A stretch of 64,000 nt of DNA, taken from the NCBI RefSeq assembly GCF_000015265.1, contig NC_008699.1:2604001-2668000 (forward strand), in the 5' to 3' direction. Source of the stretch: Nocardioides sp. JS614 (GTDB lineage: Bacteria; Actinomycetota; Actinomycetes; Propionibacteriales; Nocardioidaceae). This document shows positions 15,458 through 23,990 of the stretch, piece after piece. The notes under the pieces were generated by a model that ran no database searches, had not been told where the DNA came from, and saw only the letters and a program-made list of their open reading frames with translations. Within the stretch, counting starts at the first letter, position 1, and every line of letters starts with the position of its first letter. A program made the position numbers and the translations under genes.

Positions 15458-15652
15458 ATGCCGAAGAACAAGACGCACTCCGGTGCGAGCAAGCGCTTCC
15501 GGGTGACCGGTTCGGGCAAGATCCTTCGGGAGAAGGCCGGCAAGCGTCACAACCTGGAGAAGAAGGCGTCCAAGGTCACCCGACGGATGACCGGGACGAC
15601 CGAGCTCGCCAAGGCCGACGTCAAGCGCGCCAAGAAGATGCTCGGTCTCTGA
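15458..15652 (+). CDS. rpmI: 50S ribosomal protein bL35
   Basis: 64 residues, MPKNKTHSGASKRFRVTGSG through GHNL-like KRHNLEKKASKVTRRM to KKMLGL, the standard size and sequence of bL35. The ATG follows GAAGAGAGAGCAG. Middle gene of infC-rpmI-rplT. Confidence 0.97.
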   Translation: MPKNKTHSGASKRFRVTGSGKILREKAGKRHNLEKKASKVTRRMTGTTELAKADVKRAKKMLGL

Positions 15653-15667
15653 CCAGCCCCCACCCTC

Positions 15668-15689
15668 GGTGGTCGAGCTCGTCGAGACC
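15668..15689 (+). repeat. REP-like imperfect palindrome between rpmI and rplT
   Basis: GGTGGTCGAGCTCGTCGAGACC can fold on itself through TCGA-containing arms. I recall closely similar GGTCTCGACAAGCTCGACC palindromes scattered in intergenic regions of Nocardioidaceae and related actinobacteria. Only one intergenic copy is seen here, so the dispersed nature is from memory. Confidence 0.4.
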
Positions 15690-15722
15690 CCCGCACCGAA
15701 CCAGAGCAACAAGGAGTAAACA

Positions 15723-16115
15723 GTGGCACGCGTCAAGCGGGCAGTGAATGCCCAGAAGAAGCGCCGGGTCGTCCTGGAGCGCGCCAGCGGCTACCGCGGC
15801 CAGCGCTCGCGTCTGTACCGCAAGGCCAAGGAGCAGGTCACCCACTCGCTGGTCTACAGCTACAACGACCGCCGCAAGAACAAGGGCAACTTCCGCAAGC
15901 TGTGGATCCAGCGGATCAACGCCGCGGCCCGCGCCCAGGGGATGACCTACAACCGGTTCATCCAGGGCCTCAACCTCGCCGGCGTCGAGGTGGACCGCAA
16001 GATCCTCGCCGACCTGGCCGTCAACGACGTGACCGCGTTCAATGCGCTCGTCGAGACCGCGAAGGCCGCGCTGCCCGCGGACGTCAACGCGCCCAAGGCG
16101 GAGGCCTCGGCCTGA
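15723..16115 (+). CDS. rplT: 50S ribosomal protein bL20
   Basis: 130 residues from GTG 15723 (ARVKRAVNAQKKRR), with the L20 blocks RASGYRGQRSRLYRKAKEQV, SYNDRRKNKGNFRKLWIQRI and MTYNRFIQGLNLAGVEVDRK. It binds 23S rRNA during 50S assembly and in many bacteria represses its own operon. AACAAGGAG lies 5 nt upstream. Its stop overlaps the apparent start of the next gene. Confidence 0.97.
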   Translation: MARVKRAVNAQKKRRVVLERASGYRGQRSRLYRKAKEQVTHSLVYSYNDRRKNKGNFRKLWIQRINAAARAQGMTYNRFIQGLNLAGVEVDRKILADLAVNDVTAFNALVETAKAALPADVNAPKAEASA

Positions 16116-16891
16116 CCACCCCGCTCACGGCCGGCAACGGCCGGGTCAAGGAAGCGCGCAAGCTCAGCCGCCGCTCGGTGCGAACCGAGCGGCGGCTCTT
16201 CCTTGCCGACGGCCCGAAGGCCGTCGAGGGTGCCCTCGCCGCCGACGTGGTCGTCGAGCTCTTCGCGACGCCGGCGGCAGCGGAGCAGTACGCCGACCTG
16301 CTCGGTGGCTTCCCGGCGGCGTTGGTCGACGACGGCGCCATGGCGGGGCTCTCCGACAGCGTGACCCCGGCGGGTCTGGTGGCCGTGTGCCGGTTCCTCG
16401 ACGACGAGCCCGTGGTCGACGCCCGGGTGTCGCGGTTGTTGGCGATCTGCGCCGACGTACGCGATCCCGGCAACGCCGGCACGGTCATCCGCTGCGCCGA
16501 TGCGGTCGGCGGCGACGGCGTCGTGCTCGCCGGGAACTCGGTCGACCCCTACAACCCCAAGACGGTCCGCGCCAGCGTCGGCAGCCTGTTCCACGTGCGG
16601 ATCGGGCAGGAGCGGCACCCCGCGACGGCGGTGTCGCACGCCCGCTCCGCCGGCTTCACGGTGCTCGCCGCCGACGGCGCGGGAGACGTCGATCTCTTCG
16701 ACGCCGACGAGTTGCTGGCGGGTCCGTCCGCCTGGCTGTTCGGCAACGAGGCCTGGGGCCTCCCCGAGGAGCTCGCGGCGTTGGCCGACCACCGGGTGCG
16801 GATCCCGATCTACGGCCGCGCCGAGAGCCTCAACCTGTCCACCGCGGCGGCACTCTGCCTTTACGCCTCGGCCCGGGTCCAGCGTCGGTAA
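16112..16891 (+). CDS. TrmH/SpoU family RNA 2'-O-methyltransferase (apparent CTG start)
   Basis: 259 residues if the start is CTG 16112, which overlaps the rplT TGA as CTGA. No ATG, GTG or TTG exists between rplT's 3' end and the conserved N-terminus TTPLTAGNGRVKEARKLSRR. The substrate-binding domain spans about 8-105 (RRLFLADGPKAVEGAL). The SPOUT methyltransferase domain follows with ADVRDPGNAGTVIRCADAVGG (motif 1), WLFGNEAWGLPEE (motif 2) and IPIYGRAESLNLSTAAALCLY (motif 3, trefoil knot). It methylates a 2'-OH in rRNA; the site is unknown. A gene of this family follows rplT in M. tuberculosis too (tsnR). Confidence 0.9.
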   Translation: MTTPLTAGNGRVKEARKLSRRSVRTERRLFLADGPKAVEGALAADVVVELFATPAAAEQYADLLGGFPAALVDDGAMAGLSDSVTPAGLVAVCRFLDDEPVVDARVSRLLAICADVRDPGNAGTVIRCADAVGGDGVVLAGNSVDPYNPKTVRASVGSLFHVRIGQERHPATAVSHARSAGFTVLAADGAGDVDLFDADELLAGPSAWLFGNEAWGLPEELAALADHRVRIPIYGRAESLNLSTAAALCLYASARVQRR

Positions 16892-16901
16892 CCTCGCGGC
16901 C

Positions 16902-19208
16902 GTGCCCCCGCGTCGCCTGCTGATCCGACTCGCCCTCGCGCTGAACCTCGCGCTGGCCCTCCCGGTGGCCCTCGTCGCCCCCGGTGCCGTCGAGGCCGCC
17001 GCACCCCGGGCCGCCGGGGTCCCCGTGGACCTGGTCGACACCGTGACGCCGGGCAGCCTCGACGTCACGCCCGGCGCCACCGGGACCTGGACCGTCGGCG
17101 ACCTGACGGTGGACGTCAGCGCGGCCGCGGGATTGAGCGTGCGGTCCGGCTCCCGGACCGTGTGGGCGGCCCCACCCGGTGGCGCCTTCGTGACCGGCGG
17201 CCGCGGGTCGGTCTCCTGGGAGGAGCACCGGGGCTACTTCTGGCCGACCGTGTCCTACACCGACCGGCTCACCGAGCAGAGCGTCGACACGGTGCAGGCC
17301 TCGGCCGACGACATCGTGCTCACCGGCCGGCTCAGCGGCCCGCTGGCTCCGGGCGGCGACGCGGCGTACACGCTGACCGTGCGGGCCCGCGCGGCCGGGG
17401 GAGCGGCGCTCGACCTGACCAGCTCGGCGGCTGTCCCGCTGACCTCGGTGGCCCTGGTGTCCGGCCGCTCGGCGCATGCCGGCGTGCACGGCTTCGGTGA
17501 GCAGTTCAGCGACTTCGACCTCGACGGCCGGCTGCTGCCCATCGTCGCCCGGGAGCAGGGCGTCGGCCGCGGCGAGGAGCCGATCACCTCCCTCGCGGAC
17601 GCGACCAACCACGGCGCGGGCGGGACCAGGGACATGACCTACGCCGCCTGGCCCTCCTTCGTCACCGACGATCTCCGCGGCCTGCGCCTGGACGCGGCCG
17701 CCTCCTCGTCGACGGCGTTCGCGGTCGCCGACACCCGGGACCCCGACGCGGTCGCGCTCGAGCTGTGGTCGCCCACGCTCTCGGCGCAGGCGTCCGCGGC
17801 CGCGACGCCCGCGCGGCTGGTCGCCGCCCAGCAGGCGGGTGACCAGCGGCGCCCGCTGGCGCGCTGGGCCACCCGCGGCGCCATCGTCGGCCTCCAGGGC
17901 GGCACCCAGGAGGTACGTCGCGAGCTGGGCCGGCTCCTCGACGCGGGCGCGAACGTGTCCGGGGTCTGGATCCAGGACTGGACCGGCAAGCGCACCACCT
18001 CGTTCGGTGACCGGCTGTGGTGGACCTGGCAGCTGGACCGGGAGCGCTACCCAGGCTGGGCCCGGCTCGTGCGCCGGCTCTCGGCGCTCGGGATCACGAC
18101 GACCACCTACGTCAACCCGTTCCTGGTCGATGCCGCACCCAAGGGGGATCCCGGCATCCGGAACCTGTGGGCCGAGGCCCGTGACCGAGGATTCCTGGTC
18201 ACCGACGAGTCGGGCGCGCCGTACGCCCTGGACCAGGGTGAGTTCGAGGCGTCGCTGGTCGACCTGACCGACCCGGCCGCCCGGTCCTGGTTCGCCGAGG
18301 TGATCGCCCGCTACGTGCTCGCCGACGGGGTGCGCGGCTTCATGGCCGACTTCGCCGAGGGTCTGCCCTTCGACGCGCGGCTGCACACCGGCACTCCCGC
18401 CACGCTGCACAACCGTTGGCCGGCGCTGTGGGCGAGGACGGTGCGGCTGGCCTGCCGACGGGCCGAGCAGCCTCGGTGCGTCACGTGGTTCCGCAGCGGC
18501 GCCCTCGGCCAGGCGGCGCACGCCCCGCTGTTCTGGAACGGCGACCAGCTGGTCACCTTCGGCCGCGAGGACGGCCTCGCGTCCGCGCTCCTGGGGACGC
18601 TGTCGGCGGGCGTCTCCGGGTGGCCGCTGGTCCACTCGGACGTCGGCGGCTACACCTCGGTCAACGCGGTCGTGAAGAACTACGTCCGGACGCCGGAGCT
18701 GCTGGCCAGGTGGGCGGAGTTCCAGGCGTTCGGGGTCGTGCTGCGCACCCACGAGGGCAACCGGCCGGCGGACAACCCCCAGGTCTTCAGCACCCGCGAC
18801 ACCGCTCGCGCCTTCGCCCGGTCGACCCGGATCTTCGGCGCGCTGGCGCCGTACCGCGACCGGGTCGTCCGCGCGGCGACCCGCACGGGCGTCCCGGCGG
18901 TGCGCCCGATCTGGCTGGTCGCACCGGGCTCGTCGGCTGCGGCGTCCGACACCGAGTTCTTCCTCGGCCGGCACGTGCTCGTCGCACCGGTCCTGGAGGC
19001 CGGGGCCACCTCCGTGCCGGTGATCCTCCCGCCCGGCCGGTGGGTGCACCTGTTCACCGGACGCGGGTACGCCGGAGACCGGACCGTGACCGTGCCCGCG
19101 CCGATCGGGCGCCCGGCCGCCTTCGTGCGGGAGGGCGGGCCGTGGTCGACGCGGCTCCCCGCACGGTTCCGGGCCGCCGGACTGACTGCTCTAGGCTCGG
19201 GGGCGTGA
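16902..19208 (+). CDS. Secreted GH31 glycoside hydrolase, sulfoquinovosidase-like
   Basis: 768 residues from GTG 16902. A signal peptide (residues 1 to about 33: RR, a Leu/Ala-rich core, then GAVEAAAPRA) predicts export. It has the GH31 fold with nucleophile Asp483 in GFMADFAEGLPFDA and acid/base Asp548 in FWNGDQLV. It aligns from memory with E. coli YihQ. The residues that hold the sulfonate of sulfoquinovose there appear conserved: Gln358 in VWIQDW, Arg371 and Trp374 in FGDRLWW, Tyr584 in HSDVGGYTS. THEGNRP is also kept. Predicted role: releasing sulfoquinovose from plant or algal sulfolipid glycosides outside the cell. No sulfoquinovose catabolism or transport genes are nearby. Confidence 0.85.
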   Translation: MPPRRLLIRLALALNLALALPVALVAPGAVEAAAPRAAGVPVDLVDTVTPGSLDVTPGATGTWTVGDLTVDVSAAAGLSVRSGSRTVWAAPPGGAFVTGGRGSVSWEEHRGYFWPTVSYTDRLTEQSVDTVQASADDIVLTGRLSGPLAPGGDAAYTLTVRARAAGGAALDLTSSAAVPLTSVALVSGRSAHAGVHGFGEQFSDFDLDGRLLPIVAREQGVGRGEEPITSLADATNHGAGGTRDMTYAAWPSFVTDDLRGLRLDAAASSSTAFAVADTRDPDAVALELWSPTLSAQASAAATPARLVAAQQAGDQRRPLARWATRGAIVGLQGGTQEVRRELGRLLDAGANVSGVWIQDWTGKRTTSFGDRLWWTWQLDRERYPGWARLVRRLSALGITTTTYVNPFLVDAAPKGDPGIRNLWAEARDRGFLVTDESGAPYALDQGEFEASLVDLTDPAARSWFAEVIARYVLADGVRGFMADFAEGLPFDARLHTGTPATLHNRWPALWARTVRLACRRAEQPRCVTWFRSGALGQAAHAPLFWNGDQLVTFGREDGLASALLGTLSAGVSGWPLVHSDVGGYTSVNAVVKNYVRTPELLARWAEFQAFGVVLRTHEGNRPADNPQVFSTRDTARAFARSTRIFGALAPYRDRVVRAATRTGVPAVRPIWLVAPGSSAAASDTEFFLGRHVLVAPVLEAGATSVPVILPPGRWVHLFTGRGYAGDRTVTVPAPIGRPAAFVREGGPWSTRLPARFRAAGLTALGSGA
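19192..19197 (+). promoter_or_regulatory. Candidate -10 element (TAGGCT) for the histidine kinase gene
   Basis: TAGGCT lies 7 nt before the GTG at 19205, inside the 3' end of the GH31 gene. It would give the kinase a leaderless transcript independent of the hydrolase. Confidence 0.45.
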
Positions 19209-20233
19209 GCCAGGCGGACCTCGACGCGCTCGCCGACGGCACCGTGCTGGCCGGCCCCGACGGCCGGGTCACCGCGGTCAACGTGGCCGCCGCCCGGCTC
19301 CTCGGCGCCGACCCGAGGAACGCCGTGGGCCGCCCGCTGGGGCAGGTCCTCGCCCTCCGCGACCACGACGGGCGCGACTGGTGCTCGGTGAACCGGCCCT
19401 ACGAGGGGCTGGCCACCCGGACCGGCGTCCCGGAGCAGACCTGGCTGCTGCCCGATGGCACCGAGGTGCTGGTCGTGGCCCGGCTGCACCGCCCGGCCCT
19501 GGACCGACCCGTCGACCGGGTGGCCGTGAGCCTGCGCTCGGGGCGCGGCCGGGCCCGCCTGGACCGGGAGCGCTCCGACCTGGTCGCCACGGTCGCGCAC
19601 GAGCTGCGCTCGCCGCTCACCGGCGTCAAGGGCTTCGTCCAAGCACTGCTGAACCGCTGGGACAAGCTCAGCGACGACCAGAAGAAGCTGATGCTGAGGA
19701 CCGTCAGCGCGGACTCCGACCGCCTCAGCAGGCTGATCGCCGAGCTGCTCGACGTCGCCCGGATCGACACCGGCCGGCTCCAGCTCTACCCGCGGCCCTC
19801 GGACCCGGGGCTGCTCGTGCGGCGCGTGGTGGACTCCGTCGGGGCGAGCACCAGCCGGACCCTGGTGCTCGAGGTCTCGGCTGCGGTGCCCGAGGTCCTC
19901 GTGGACCCCGACAAGTTCACCCAGGTGGTGACGAACCTGGTCGAGAACGCCGTCCGCCACGGCGCCGGCACGGTCCGGGTCGTCGTCGACGCGGTGGCGA
20001 AGGGGGACCGACCGACGGCCGTCCGGCTCGTGGTGGAGGACGAGGGCGAGGGCATCGCGCCCGAGCTGCGCCGCCGGGTCTTCACGAAGTTCTGGCGCAG
20101 CGGGTCGAGCGGCGGCTCCGGTCTCGGGCTGTACCTCGTGAACGGGCTCGTGGAGGCCCACGGCGGCACCGTCGCGATCGGGGAGACCGGCTCCGGAGGG
20201 GCCCGCATCGAAGTCTCCGTCCCGGTCGCCTGA
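19205..20233 (+). CDS. Orphan PAS-domain sensor histidine kinase
   Basis: 342 residues. A PAS-like sensor (about 5-110; GTVLAGPDGRVTAVNVAAAR) is followed by the HisKA dimerisation helix with His132 in VAHELRSPLTGVKGF, then an ATPase domain with N-box NLVENAVRHG, G1 VEDEGEGIAPELR, FTKFWRSG and G2 GSGLGLYLV. No transmembrane segment is visible, so it is probably cytosolic. Its GTG overlaps the GH31 stop (GTGA) and no response regulator gene adjoins it. The partner and signal are unknown. The overlap might link it to glycoside sensing, but it also has its own -10 element. Confidence 0.9.
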   Translation: MSQADLDALADGTVLAGPDGRVTAVNVAAARLLGADPRNAVGRPLGQVLALRDHDGRDWCSVNRPYEGLATRTGVPEQTWLLPDGTEVLVVARLHRPALDRPVDRVAVSLRSGRGRARLDRERSDLVATVAHELRSPLTGVKGFVQALLNRWDKLSDDQKKLMLRTVSADSDRLSRLIAELLDVARIDTGRLQLYPRPSDPGLLVRRVVDSVGASTSRTLVLEVSAAVPEVLVDPDKFTQVVTNLVENAVRHGAGTVRVVVDAVAKGDRPTAVRLVVEDEGEGIAPELRRRVFTKFWRSGSSGGSGLGLYLVNGLVEAHGGTVAIGETGSGGARIEVSVPVA

Positions 20234-20290
20234 CCAGTGGGCCTGCGGACGAGCGGGACAACCGGTTCGCGCCGCTCACAGGCTGCTCCC

Positions 20291-20296
20291 TAGACT
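20291..20296 (+). promoter_or_regulatory. Candidate -10 element (TAGACT) for pheS
   Basis: TAGACT lies 37 nt upstream of the TTG start at 20334, predicting a roughly 30-nt leader. The 100 bp before pheS show no T-box features and no leader peptide rich in Phe codons. Confidence 0.35.
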
Positions 20297-20333
20297 CGGG
20301 GGGCACACGAACCCGAACGACGAGAGGCGTCCC

Positions 20334-21440
20334 TTGTCGGGCCCGAACACCGATTACGACCCCGTGGAGGTCACCCCGTTGCAGCCCGAGGAGGTCGAGG
20401 CCGCGCGCGACGCGGCGCTCGCGGCCATCGCGGCGGCGGGCGATCTCACCGAGCTCAAGCAGGCGCGCCTGGAGCACGCCGGCGACCGCTCGCCGCTCGC
20501 GCTCGCCAACCGGGAGATCGGGGCGTTGCCGCCCCAGGCCCGCAAGGAGGCCGGCCAGCGCATCGGCCAGGCCCGCGGCGCCGTGAACCAGGCCCTCGCC
20601 GCCCGCCAGGCCGTGCTCGAGACGGAGCAGGAGGAGCGGATGCTGGTCGAGGAGACCGTCGACGTGACGCTCCCGACCGACCGGGTGCCCACGGGTGCCC
20701 GCCACCCGCTCACGACGGGCGCCGAGCTGATCGCCGACATCTTCGTCGCGATGGGCTGGGAGGTCGCCGAGGGGCCGGTCATCGAGGCCGAGTGGCTCAA
20801 CTTCGACGCCCTCAACCTCGGTCCCGACCATCCGGCTCGCACCATGCAGGACACGTTCTGGACCGAGCCCGCCGACCACGGGATGGTGCTGCGCACCCAC
20901 ACCTCACCGGTCCAGGCCCGGACGATGCTCACCCGCACCCCGCCGATCTACGTCGTGTGTCCCGGGCGCGTCTTCCGCACCGACGAGTACGACGCCACGC
21001 ACAGCCCCGTCTTCCACCAGGTCGAGGGCCTCGCGGTCGACGAGGGCATCACGATGGCGCACCTCAAGGGCACCCTCGACCACTTCGCGGCCGCGATGTT
21101 CGGCGCGGGCATCAGCACCCGGTTCCGGCCGTCGTACTTCCCGTTCACCGAGCCCAGCGCCGAGGTCGACCTGGTCTGCTTCGTGTGCCGCGGGGCCGGC
21201 GAGCTCGACGGCGCGCCGTGCCGCACCTGCCGGGGCGAGGGCTGGATCGAGTGGGGCGGCTGCGGCGTGGTCAACCCACGGGTGCTCACCGCCTGCGGCG
21301 TCGACGCCCAGCGCTACACGGGCTTCGCGTTCGGCATGGGCATCGACCGCACCCTGATGTTCCGCCACGGCATCGAGGACCTGCGCGAGCTGTTCGAGGG
21401 CGACGTCCGGTTCACCACGGCCTTCGGAACGGAGCTCTGA
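20334..21440 (+). CDS. pheS: Phenylalanine-tRNA ligase alpha subunit
   Basis: 368 residues starting at TTG 20334. The N-terminal coiled coil (about 12-100) contacts tRNA. The class II catalytic core has GARHPLTTG, FNFD-like LNFDALNLGPDHPAR, RTHTSPVQARTM, GRVFRTDEYDATHSPVFHQVEGL (motif 2) and GFAFGMGIDRTLMFRHGI (motif 3). An insertion between motifs 2 and 3 carries CFVCRG, CRTCRG and GGCG cysteines, a zinc-ribbon-like loop found in actinobacterial PheS. It charges tRNA-Phe together with PheT, whose gene starts 7 nt downstream. Confidence 0.96.
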   Translation: MSGPNTDYDPVEVTPLQPEEVEAARDAALAAIAAAGDLTELKQARLEHAGDRSPLALANREIGALPPQARKEAGQRIGQARGAVNQALAARQAVLETEQEERMLVEETVDVTLPTDRVPTGARHPLTTGAELIADIFVAMGWEVAEGPVIEAEWLNFDALNLGPDHPARTMQDTFWTEPADHGMVLRTHTSPVQARTMLTRTPPIYVVCPGRVFRTDEYDATHSPVFHQVEGLAVDEGITMAHLKGTLDHFAAAMFGAGISTRFRPSYFPFTEPSAEVDLVCFVCRGAGELDGAPCRTCRGEGWIEWGGCGVVNPRVLTACGVDAQRYTGFAFGMGIDRTLMFRHGIEDLRELFEGDVRFTTAFGTEL

Positions 21441-21447
21441 GCCAGCC

Positions 21448-23931
21448 ATGAAGACCCCCGTCTCCTGGATCCGCGAGCACGTCGACCTCCCCGACGGTGT
21501 CACCACCGAGGACCTGACGCGCCGGCTGACTGCCCTGGGCCTCAAGCTCGAGGCGATCGAGAGCGCCGGCGCCGACATCACCGGGCCGCTCGTCATCGGC
21601 CGGGTGCTGACGATGCAGCCGGAGCCGCAGAAGAACGGCAAGACGATCAACTGGTGCACGGTGGACGTCGGCGCCGCCAACGGGACCGGAGAGCCCCAGG
21701 GGATCGTCTGCGGCGCGCACAACTTCGCACCGGGCGACCTCGTGGTCGTCGTGCTGCCGGGAGGGGTACTCGCCGGCGGGTTCGAGATCTCCGCCCGCAA
21801 GACCTACGGCCACGTCTCGGCCGGCATGATCTGCTCGGCCCGCGAGCTCGGCATCGGCGAGGACCACGACGGCATCATCGTGCTGCCCCCCGACGCCGGT
21901 GAGCCGGGCGAGGGCGCGTTCGACGTCCTCGGGCTCGGCGAGGAGGTCATCGAGTTCGAGATCAACCCGGACCGTGCCTACGCACTGTCGGTGCGCGGCG
22001 TCGCCCGCGAGGCCGCGCTCGCGTACGGCGCGCCGTACCGGGACCCGGCCGACCGGCCCGTCCCGGCCCCGAACCGCGACGGCTACCCGGTCGTCATCGA
22101 CGACCCCGACGGCTGCCCGATGTTCGTGGCCCGCACCGTCTCAGGGTTCGACCCGACCGCCCCGACACCCGGCTGGATGGCGCGCCGCCTCCAGCAGTGC
22201 GGCATGCGGCCCATCTCGCTGGCCGTCGACGTCACCAACTACGTGATGCTCGAGACCGGTCGTCCGATCCACGGCTACGACGCCGACAAGCTCCAAGGCC
22301 CGATCCGGGTCCGCCGGGCCCGGGCCGGCGAGCGGCTCACCACCCTGGACGGGGCCGACCGGGAGCTGTCCACCGAGGACCTGGTCGTCACCGACGACTC
22401 CGGGATCATCGGCCTGGGCGGGGTGATGGGCGGCGAGACGACCGAGCTGTCCGAGTCGACCACGACCGTGCTCGTCGAGGCTGCGCACTGGGACGCCGTC
22501 TCGATGTTCCGCACCGGCAAGCGGCACAAGATCAGCTCCGAGGCCGGCAAGCGCAACGAGCGCGGAGTCGACCCGGTGATCACCCCCGCCGCCGCGGACC
22601 GCGTGGTCGAGCTGCTCACGACGTACGGCGGGGGCACCGCAGAGCCGGGCGTCACGGTCGTCGGCACCGCTCCGGCGCGGCCCACGATCACCATCGGCTA
22701 CGACCTGCCGGCGCGGGTCACCGGCATGGCGATCGACGCCGCGACCACCGTCACGAACCTCGAGGCCGTCGGCTGCGCGCTGGTCAAGGCGGACACGACC
22801 CTGACCGCGACCCCGTCGCCGTGGCGACCCGACCTCAACGACCCCTTCGACCTGGTCGAGGAGGTGGCCCGGATCGTCGGCTACGACCAGGTGCCCTCGG
22901 TGCTGCCCCGGGAGGCCGCCGGCCGCGGGCTGACCCGCGAGCAGCGGCTGCGCCGGCGCGTGGGCCGCACCCTCGCCGGCGCCGGCTGCGTCGAGGTGAT
23001 CAGCTTCCCGTTCATCGGCGACGCCGCGTTCGACGCCCTCGGGCTCGAGGCCGACGACCCGCGGCGGCACACGGTGCGGCTCGCGAACCCGCTCTCCAGC
23101 GAGGAGCCGTCGTACACCACGACGCTGCTCCCGGGCCTGCTCCGGGCGGCCGCGCGCAACCTCGGCCGCGGTGCGTCCGGGGTGTCGCTCTTCGAGACCG
23201 GCACCGTCGCGTTCCCCGTCGACCGCGGTCCCGCGCCGATCTACGGCGTGGACTGGCGCCCGACCGCCGACGAGGTGGCCAAGCTGGACGAGGCGCTCCC
23301 CGAGCAGCCGCTGCACCTCGTCGTCGTCCTCGCCGGTGAGCGCGAGCGGGCCGGCTGGTGGGGCGCGGGACGGGAGTCCGGCTGGTCGGACGCCATCGCC
23401 CTGGTCCGCCGGCTCGGCACCGAGCTCGGCGTCGCGGTGGACGTCGACGGCGCCACCCGGATGCCCTGGCACCCGGGCCGGTGCGCGCAGGTCAGCGTCA
23501 ACGGTGAGCTGCTCGGCCACGCGGGTGAGCTGCACCCCAAGGTCTGCCAGTCCTTCGGCCTCCCACCGCGCAGCGCGGCCGTCGAGATCGACCTGGACGC
23601 GCTGATGCGGCACGCCCGCGACGTCACACCCGGGCCCGACTTCTCGACGTACCCGTTGGCGAAGGAGGACGTCGCCCTGGTCGTGGACCAGGCTGTGACC
23701 GCGGCCGAGGTCGGCGCCGCGCTGCGGGAGGGCGCGGGCGAGCTGCTCGAGTCGATCCGGCTGTTCGACCTCTACACCGGGGAGCAGGTCGGTGCCGGCC
23801 GCAAGTCGCTGGCCTTCGCCCTGCGCTTCCGGGCGCCCGACCGGACGCTCACCGAGGAGGAGACGGCGGCCGCCCGCGACGCAGCCGTCGCGCTGGCCGC
23901 CGAACGCACCGGTGCCGTCCAGCGGAGCTGA
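21448..23931 (+). CDS. pheT: Phenylalanine-tRNA ligase beta subunit
   Basis: 827 residues, a full-length bacterial PheT. Domains in order: N-terminal MKTPVSWIREHVDLPDGV; the EMAP-like tRNA-binding OB fold (about 42-155, NWCTVDVGAANGTGEPQGIVCGAHN); the B3/4 editing domain (about 215-390, RRLQQCGMRPISLAVDVTNYVMLETG); B5 (about 410-480); the catalytic-like core (YTTTLLPGLLRAAARNLGRG); and the FDX-ACB anticodon-binding domain at the C-terminus (FSTYPLAKEDVALVVD). Cotranscribed with pheS. Confidence 0.96.
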   Translation: MKTPVSWIREHVDLPDGVTTEDLTRRLTALGLKLEAIESAGADITGPLVIGRVLTMQPEPQKNGKTINWCTVDVGAANGTGEPQGIVCGAHNFAPGDLVVVVLPGGVLAGGFEISARKTYGHVSAGMICSARELGIGEDHDGIIVLPPDAGEPGEGAFDVLGLGEEVIEFEINPDRAYALSVRGVAREAALAYGAPYRDPADRPVPAPNRDGYPVVIDDPDGCPMFVARTVSGFDPTAPTPGWMARRLQQCGMRPISLAVDVTNYVMLETGRPIHGYDADKLQGPIRVRRARAGERLTTLDGADRELSTEDLVVTDDSGIIGLGGVMGGETTELSESTTTVLVEAAHWDAVSMFRTGKRHKISSEAGKRNERGVDPVITPAAADRVVELLTTYGGGTAEPGVTVVGTAPARPTITIGYDLPARVTGMAIDAATTVTNLEAVGCALVKADTTLTATPSPWRPDLNDPFDLVEEVARIVGYDQVPSVLPREAAGRGLTREQRLRRRVGRTLAGAGCVEVISFPFIGDAAFDALGLEADDPRRHTVRLANPLSSEEPSYTTTLLPGLLRAAARNLGRGASGVSLFETGTVAFPVDRGPAPIYGVDWRPTADEVAKLDEALPEQPLHLVVVLAGERERAGWWGAGRESGWSDAIALVRRLGTELGVAVDVDGATRMPWHPGRCAQVSVNGELLGHAGELHPKVCQSFGLPPRSAAVEIDLDALMRHARDVTPGPDFSTYPLAKEDVALVVDQAVTAAEVGAALREGAGELLESIRLFDLYTGEQVGAGRKSLAFALRFRAPDRTLTEEETAAARDAAVALAAERTGAVQRS

Positions 23932-23990
23932 CCGACCGGGGGCCCCGTCCTGAGGTCGCGCATCTGCGGCATCCAGGCTGGTCCACCGCC

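Noticed and set aside
20234..20333. T-box or Phe leader-peptide attenuator before pheST
   Set aside because: The 100-bp interval lacks the T-box sequence, a terminator and a Phe-rich reading frame.
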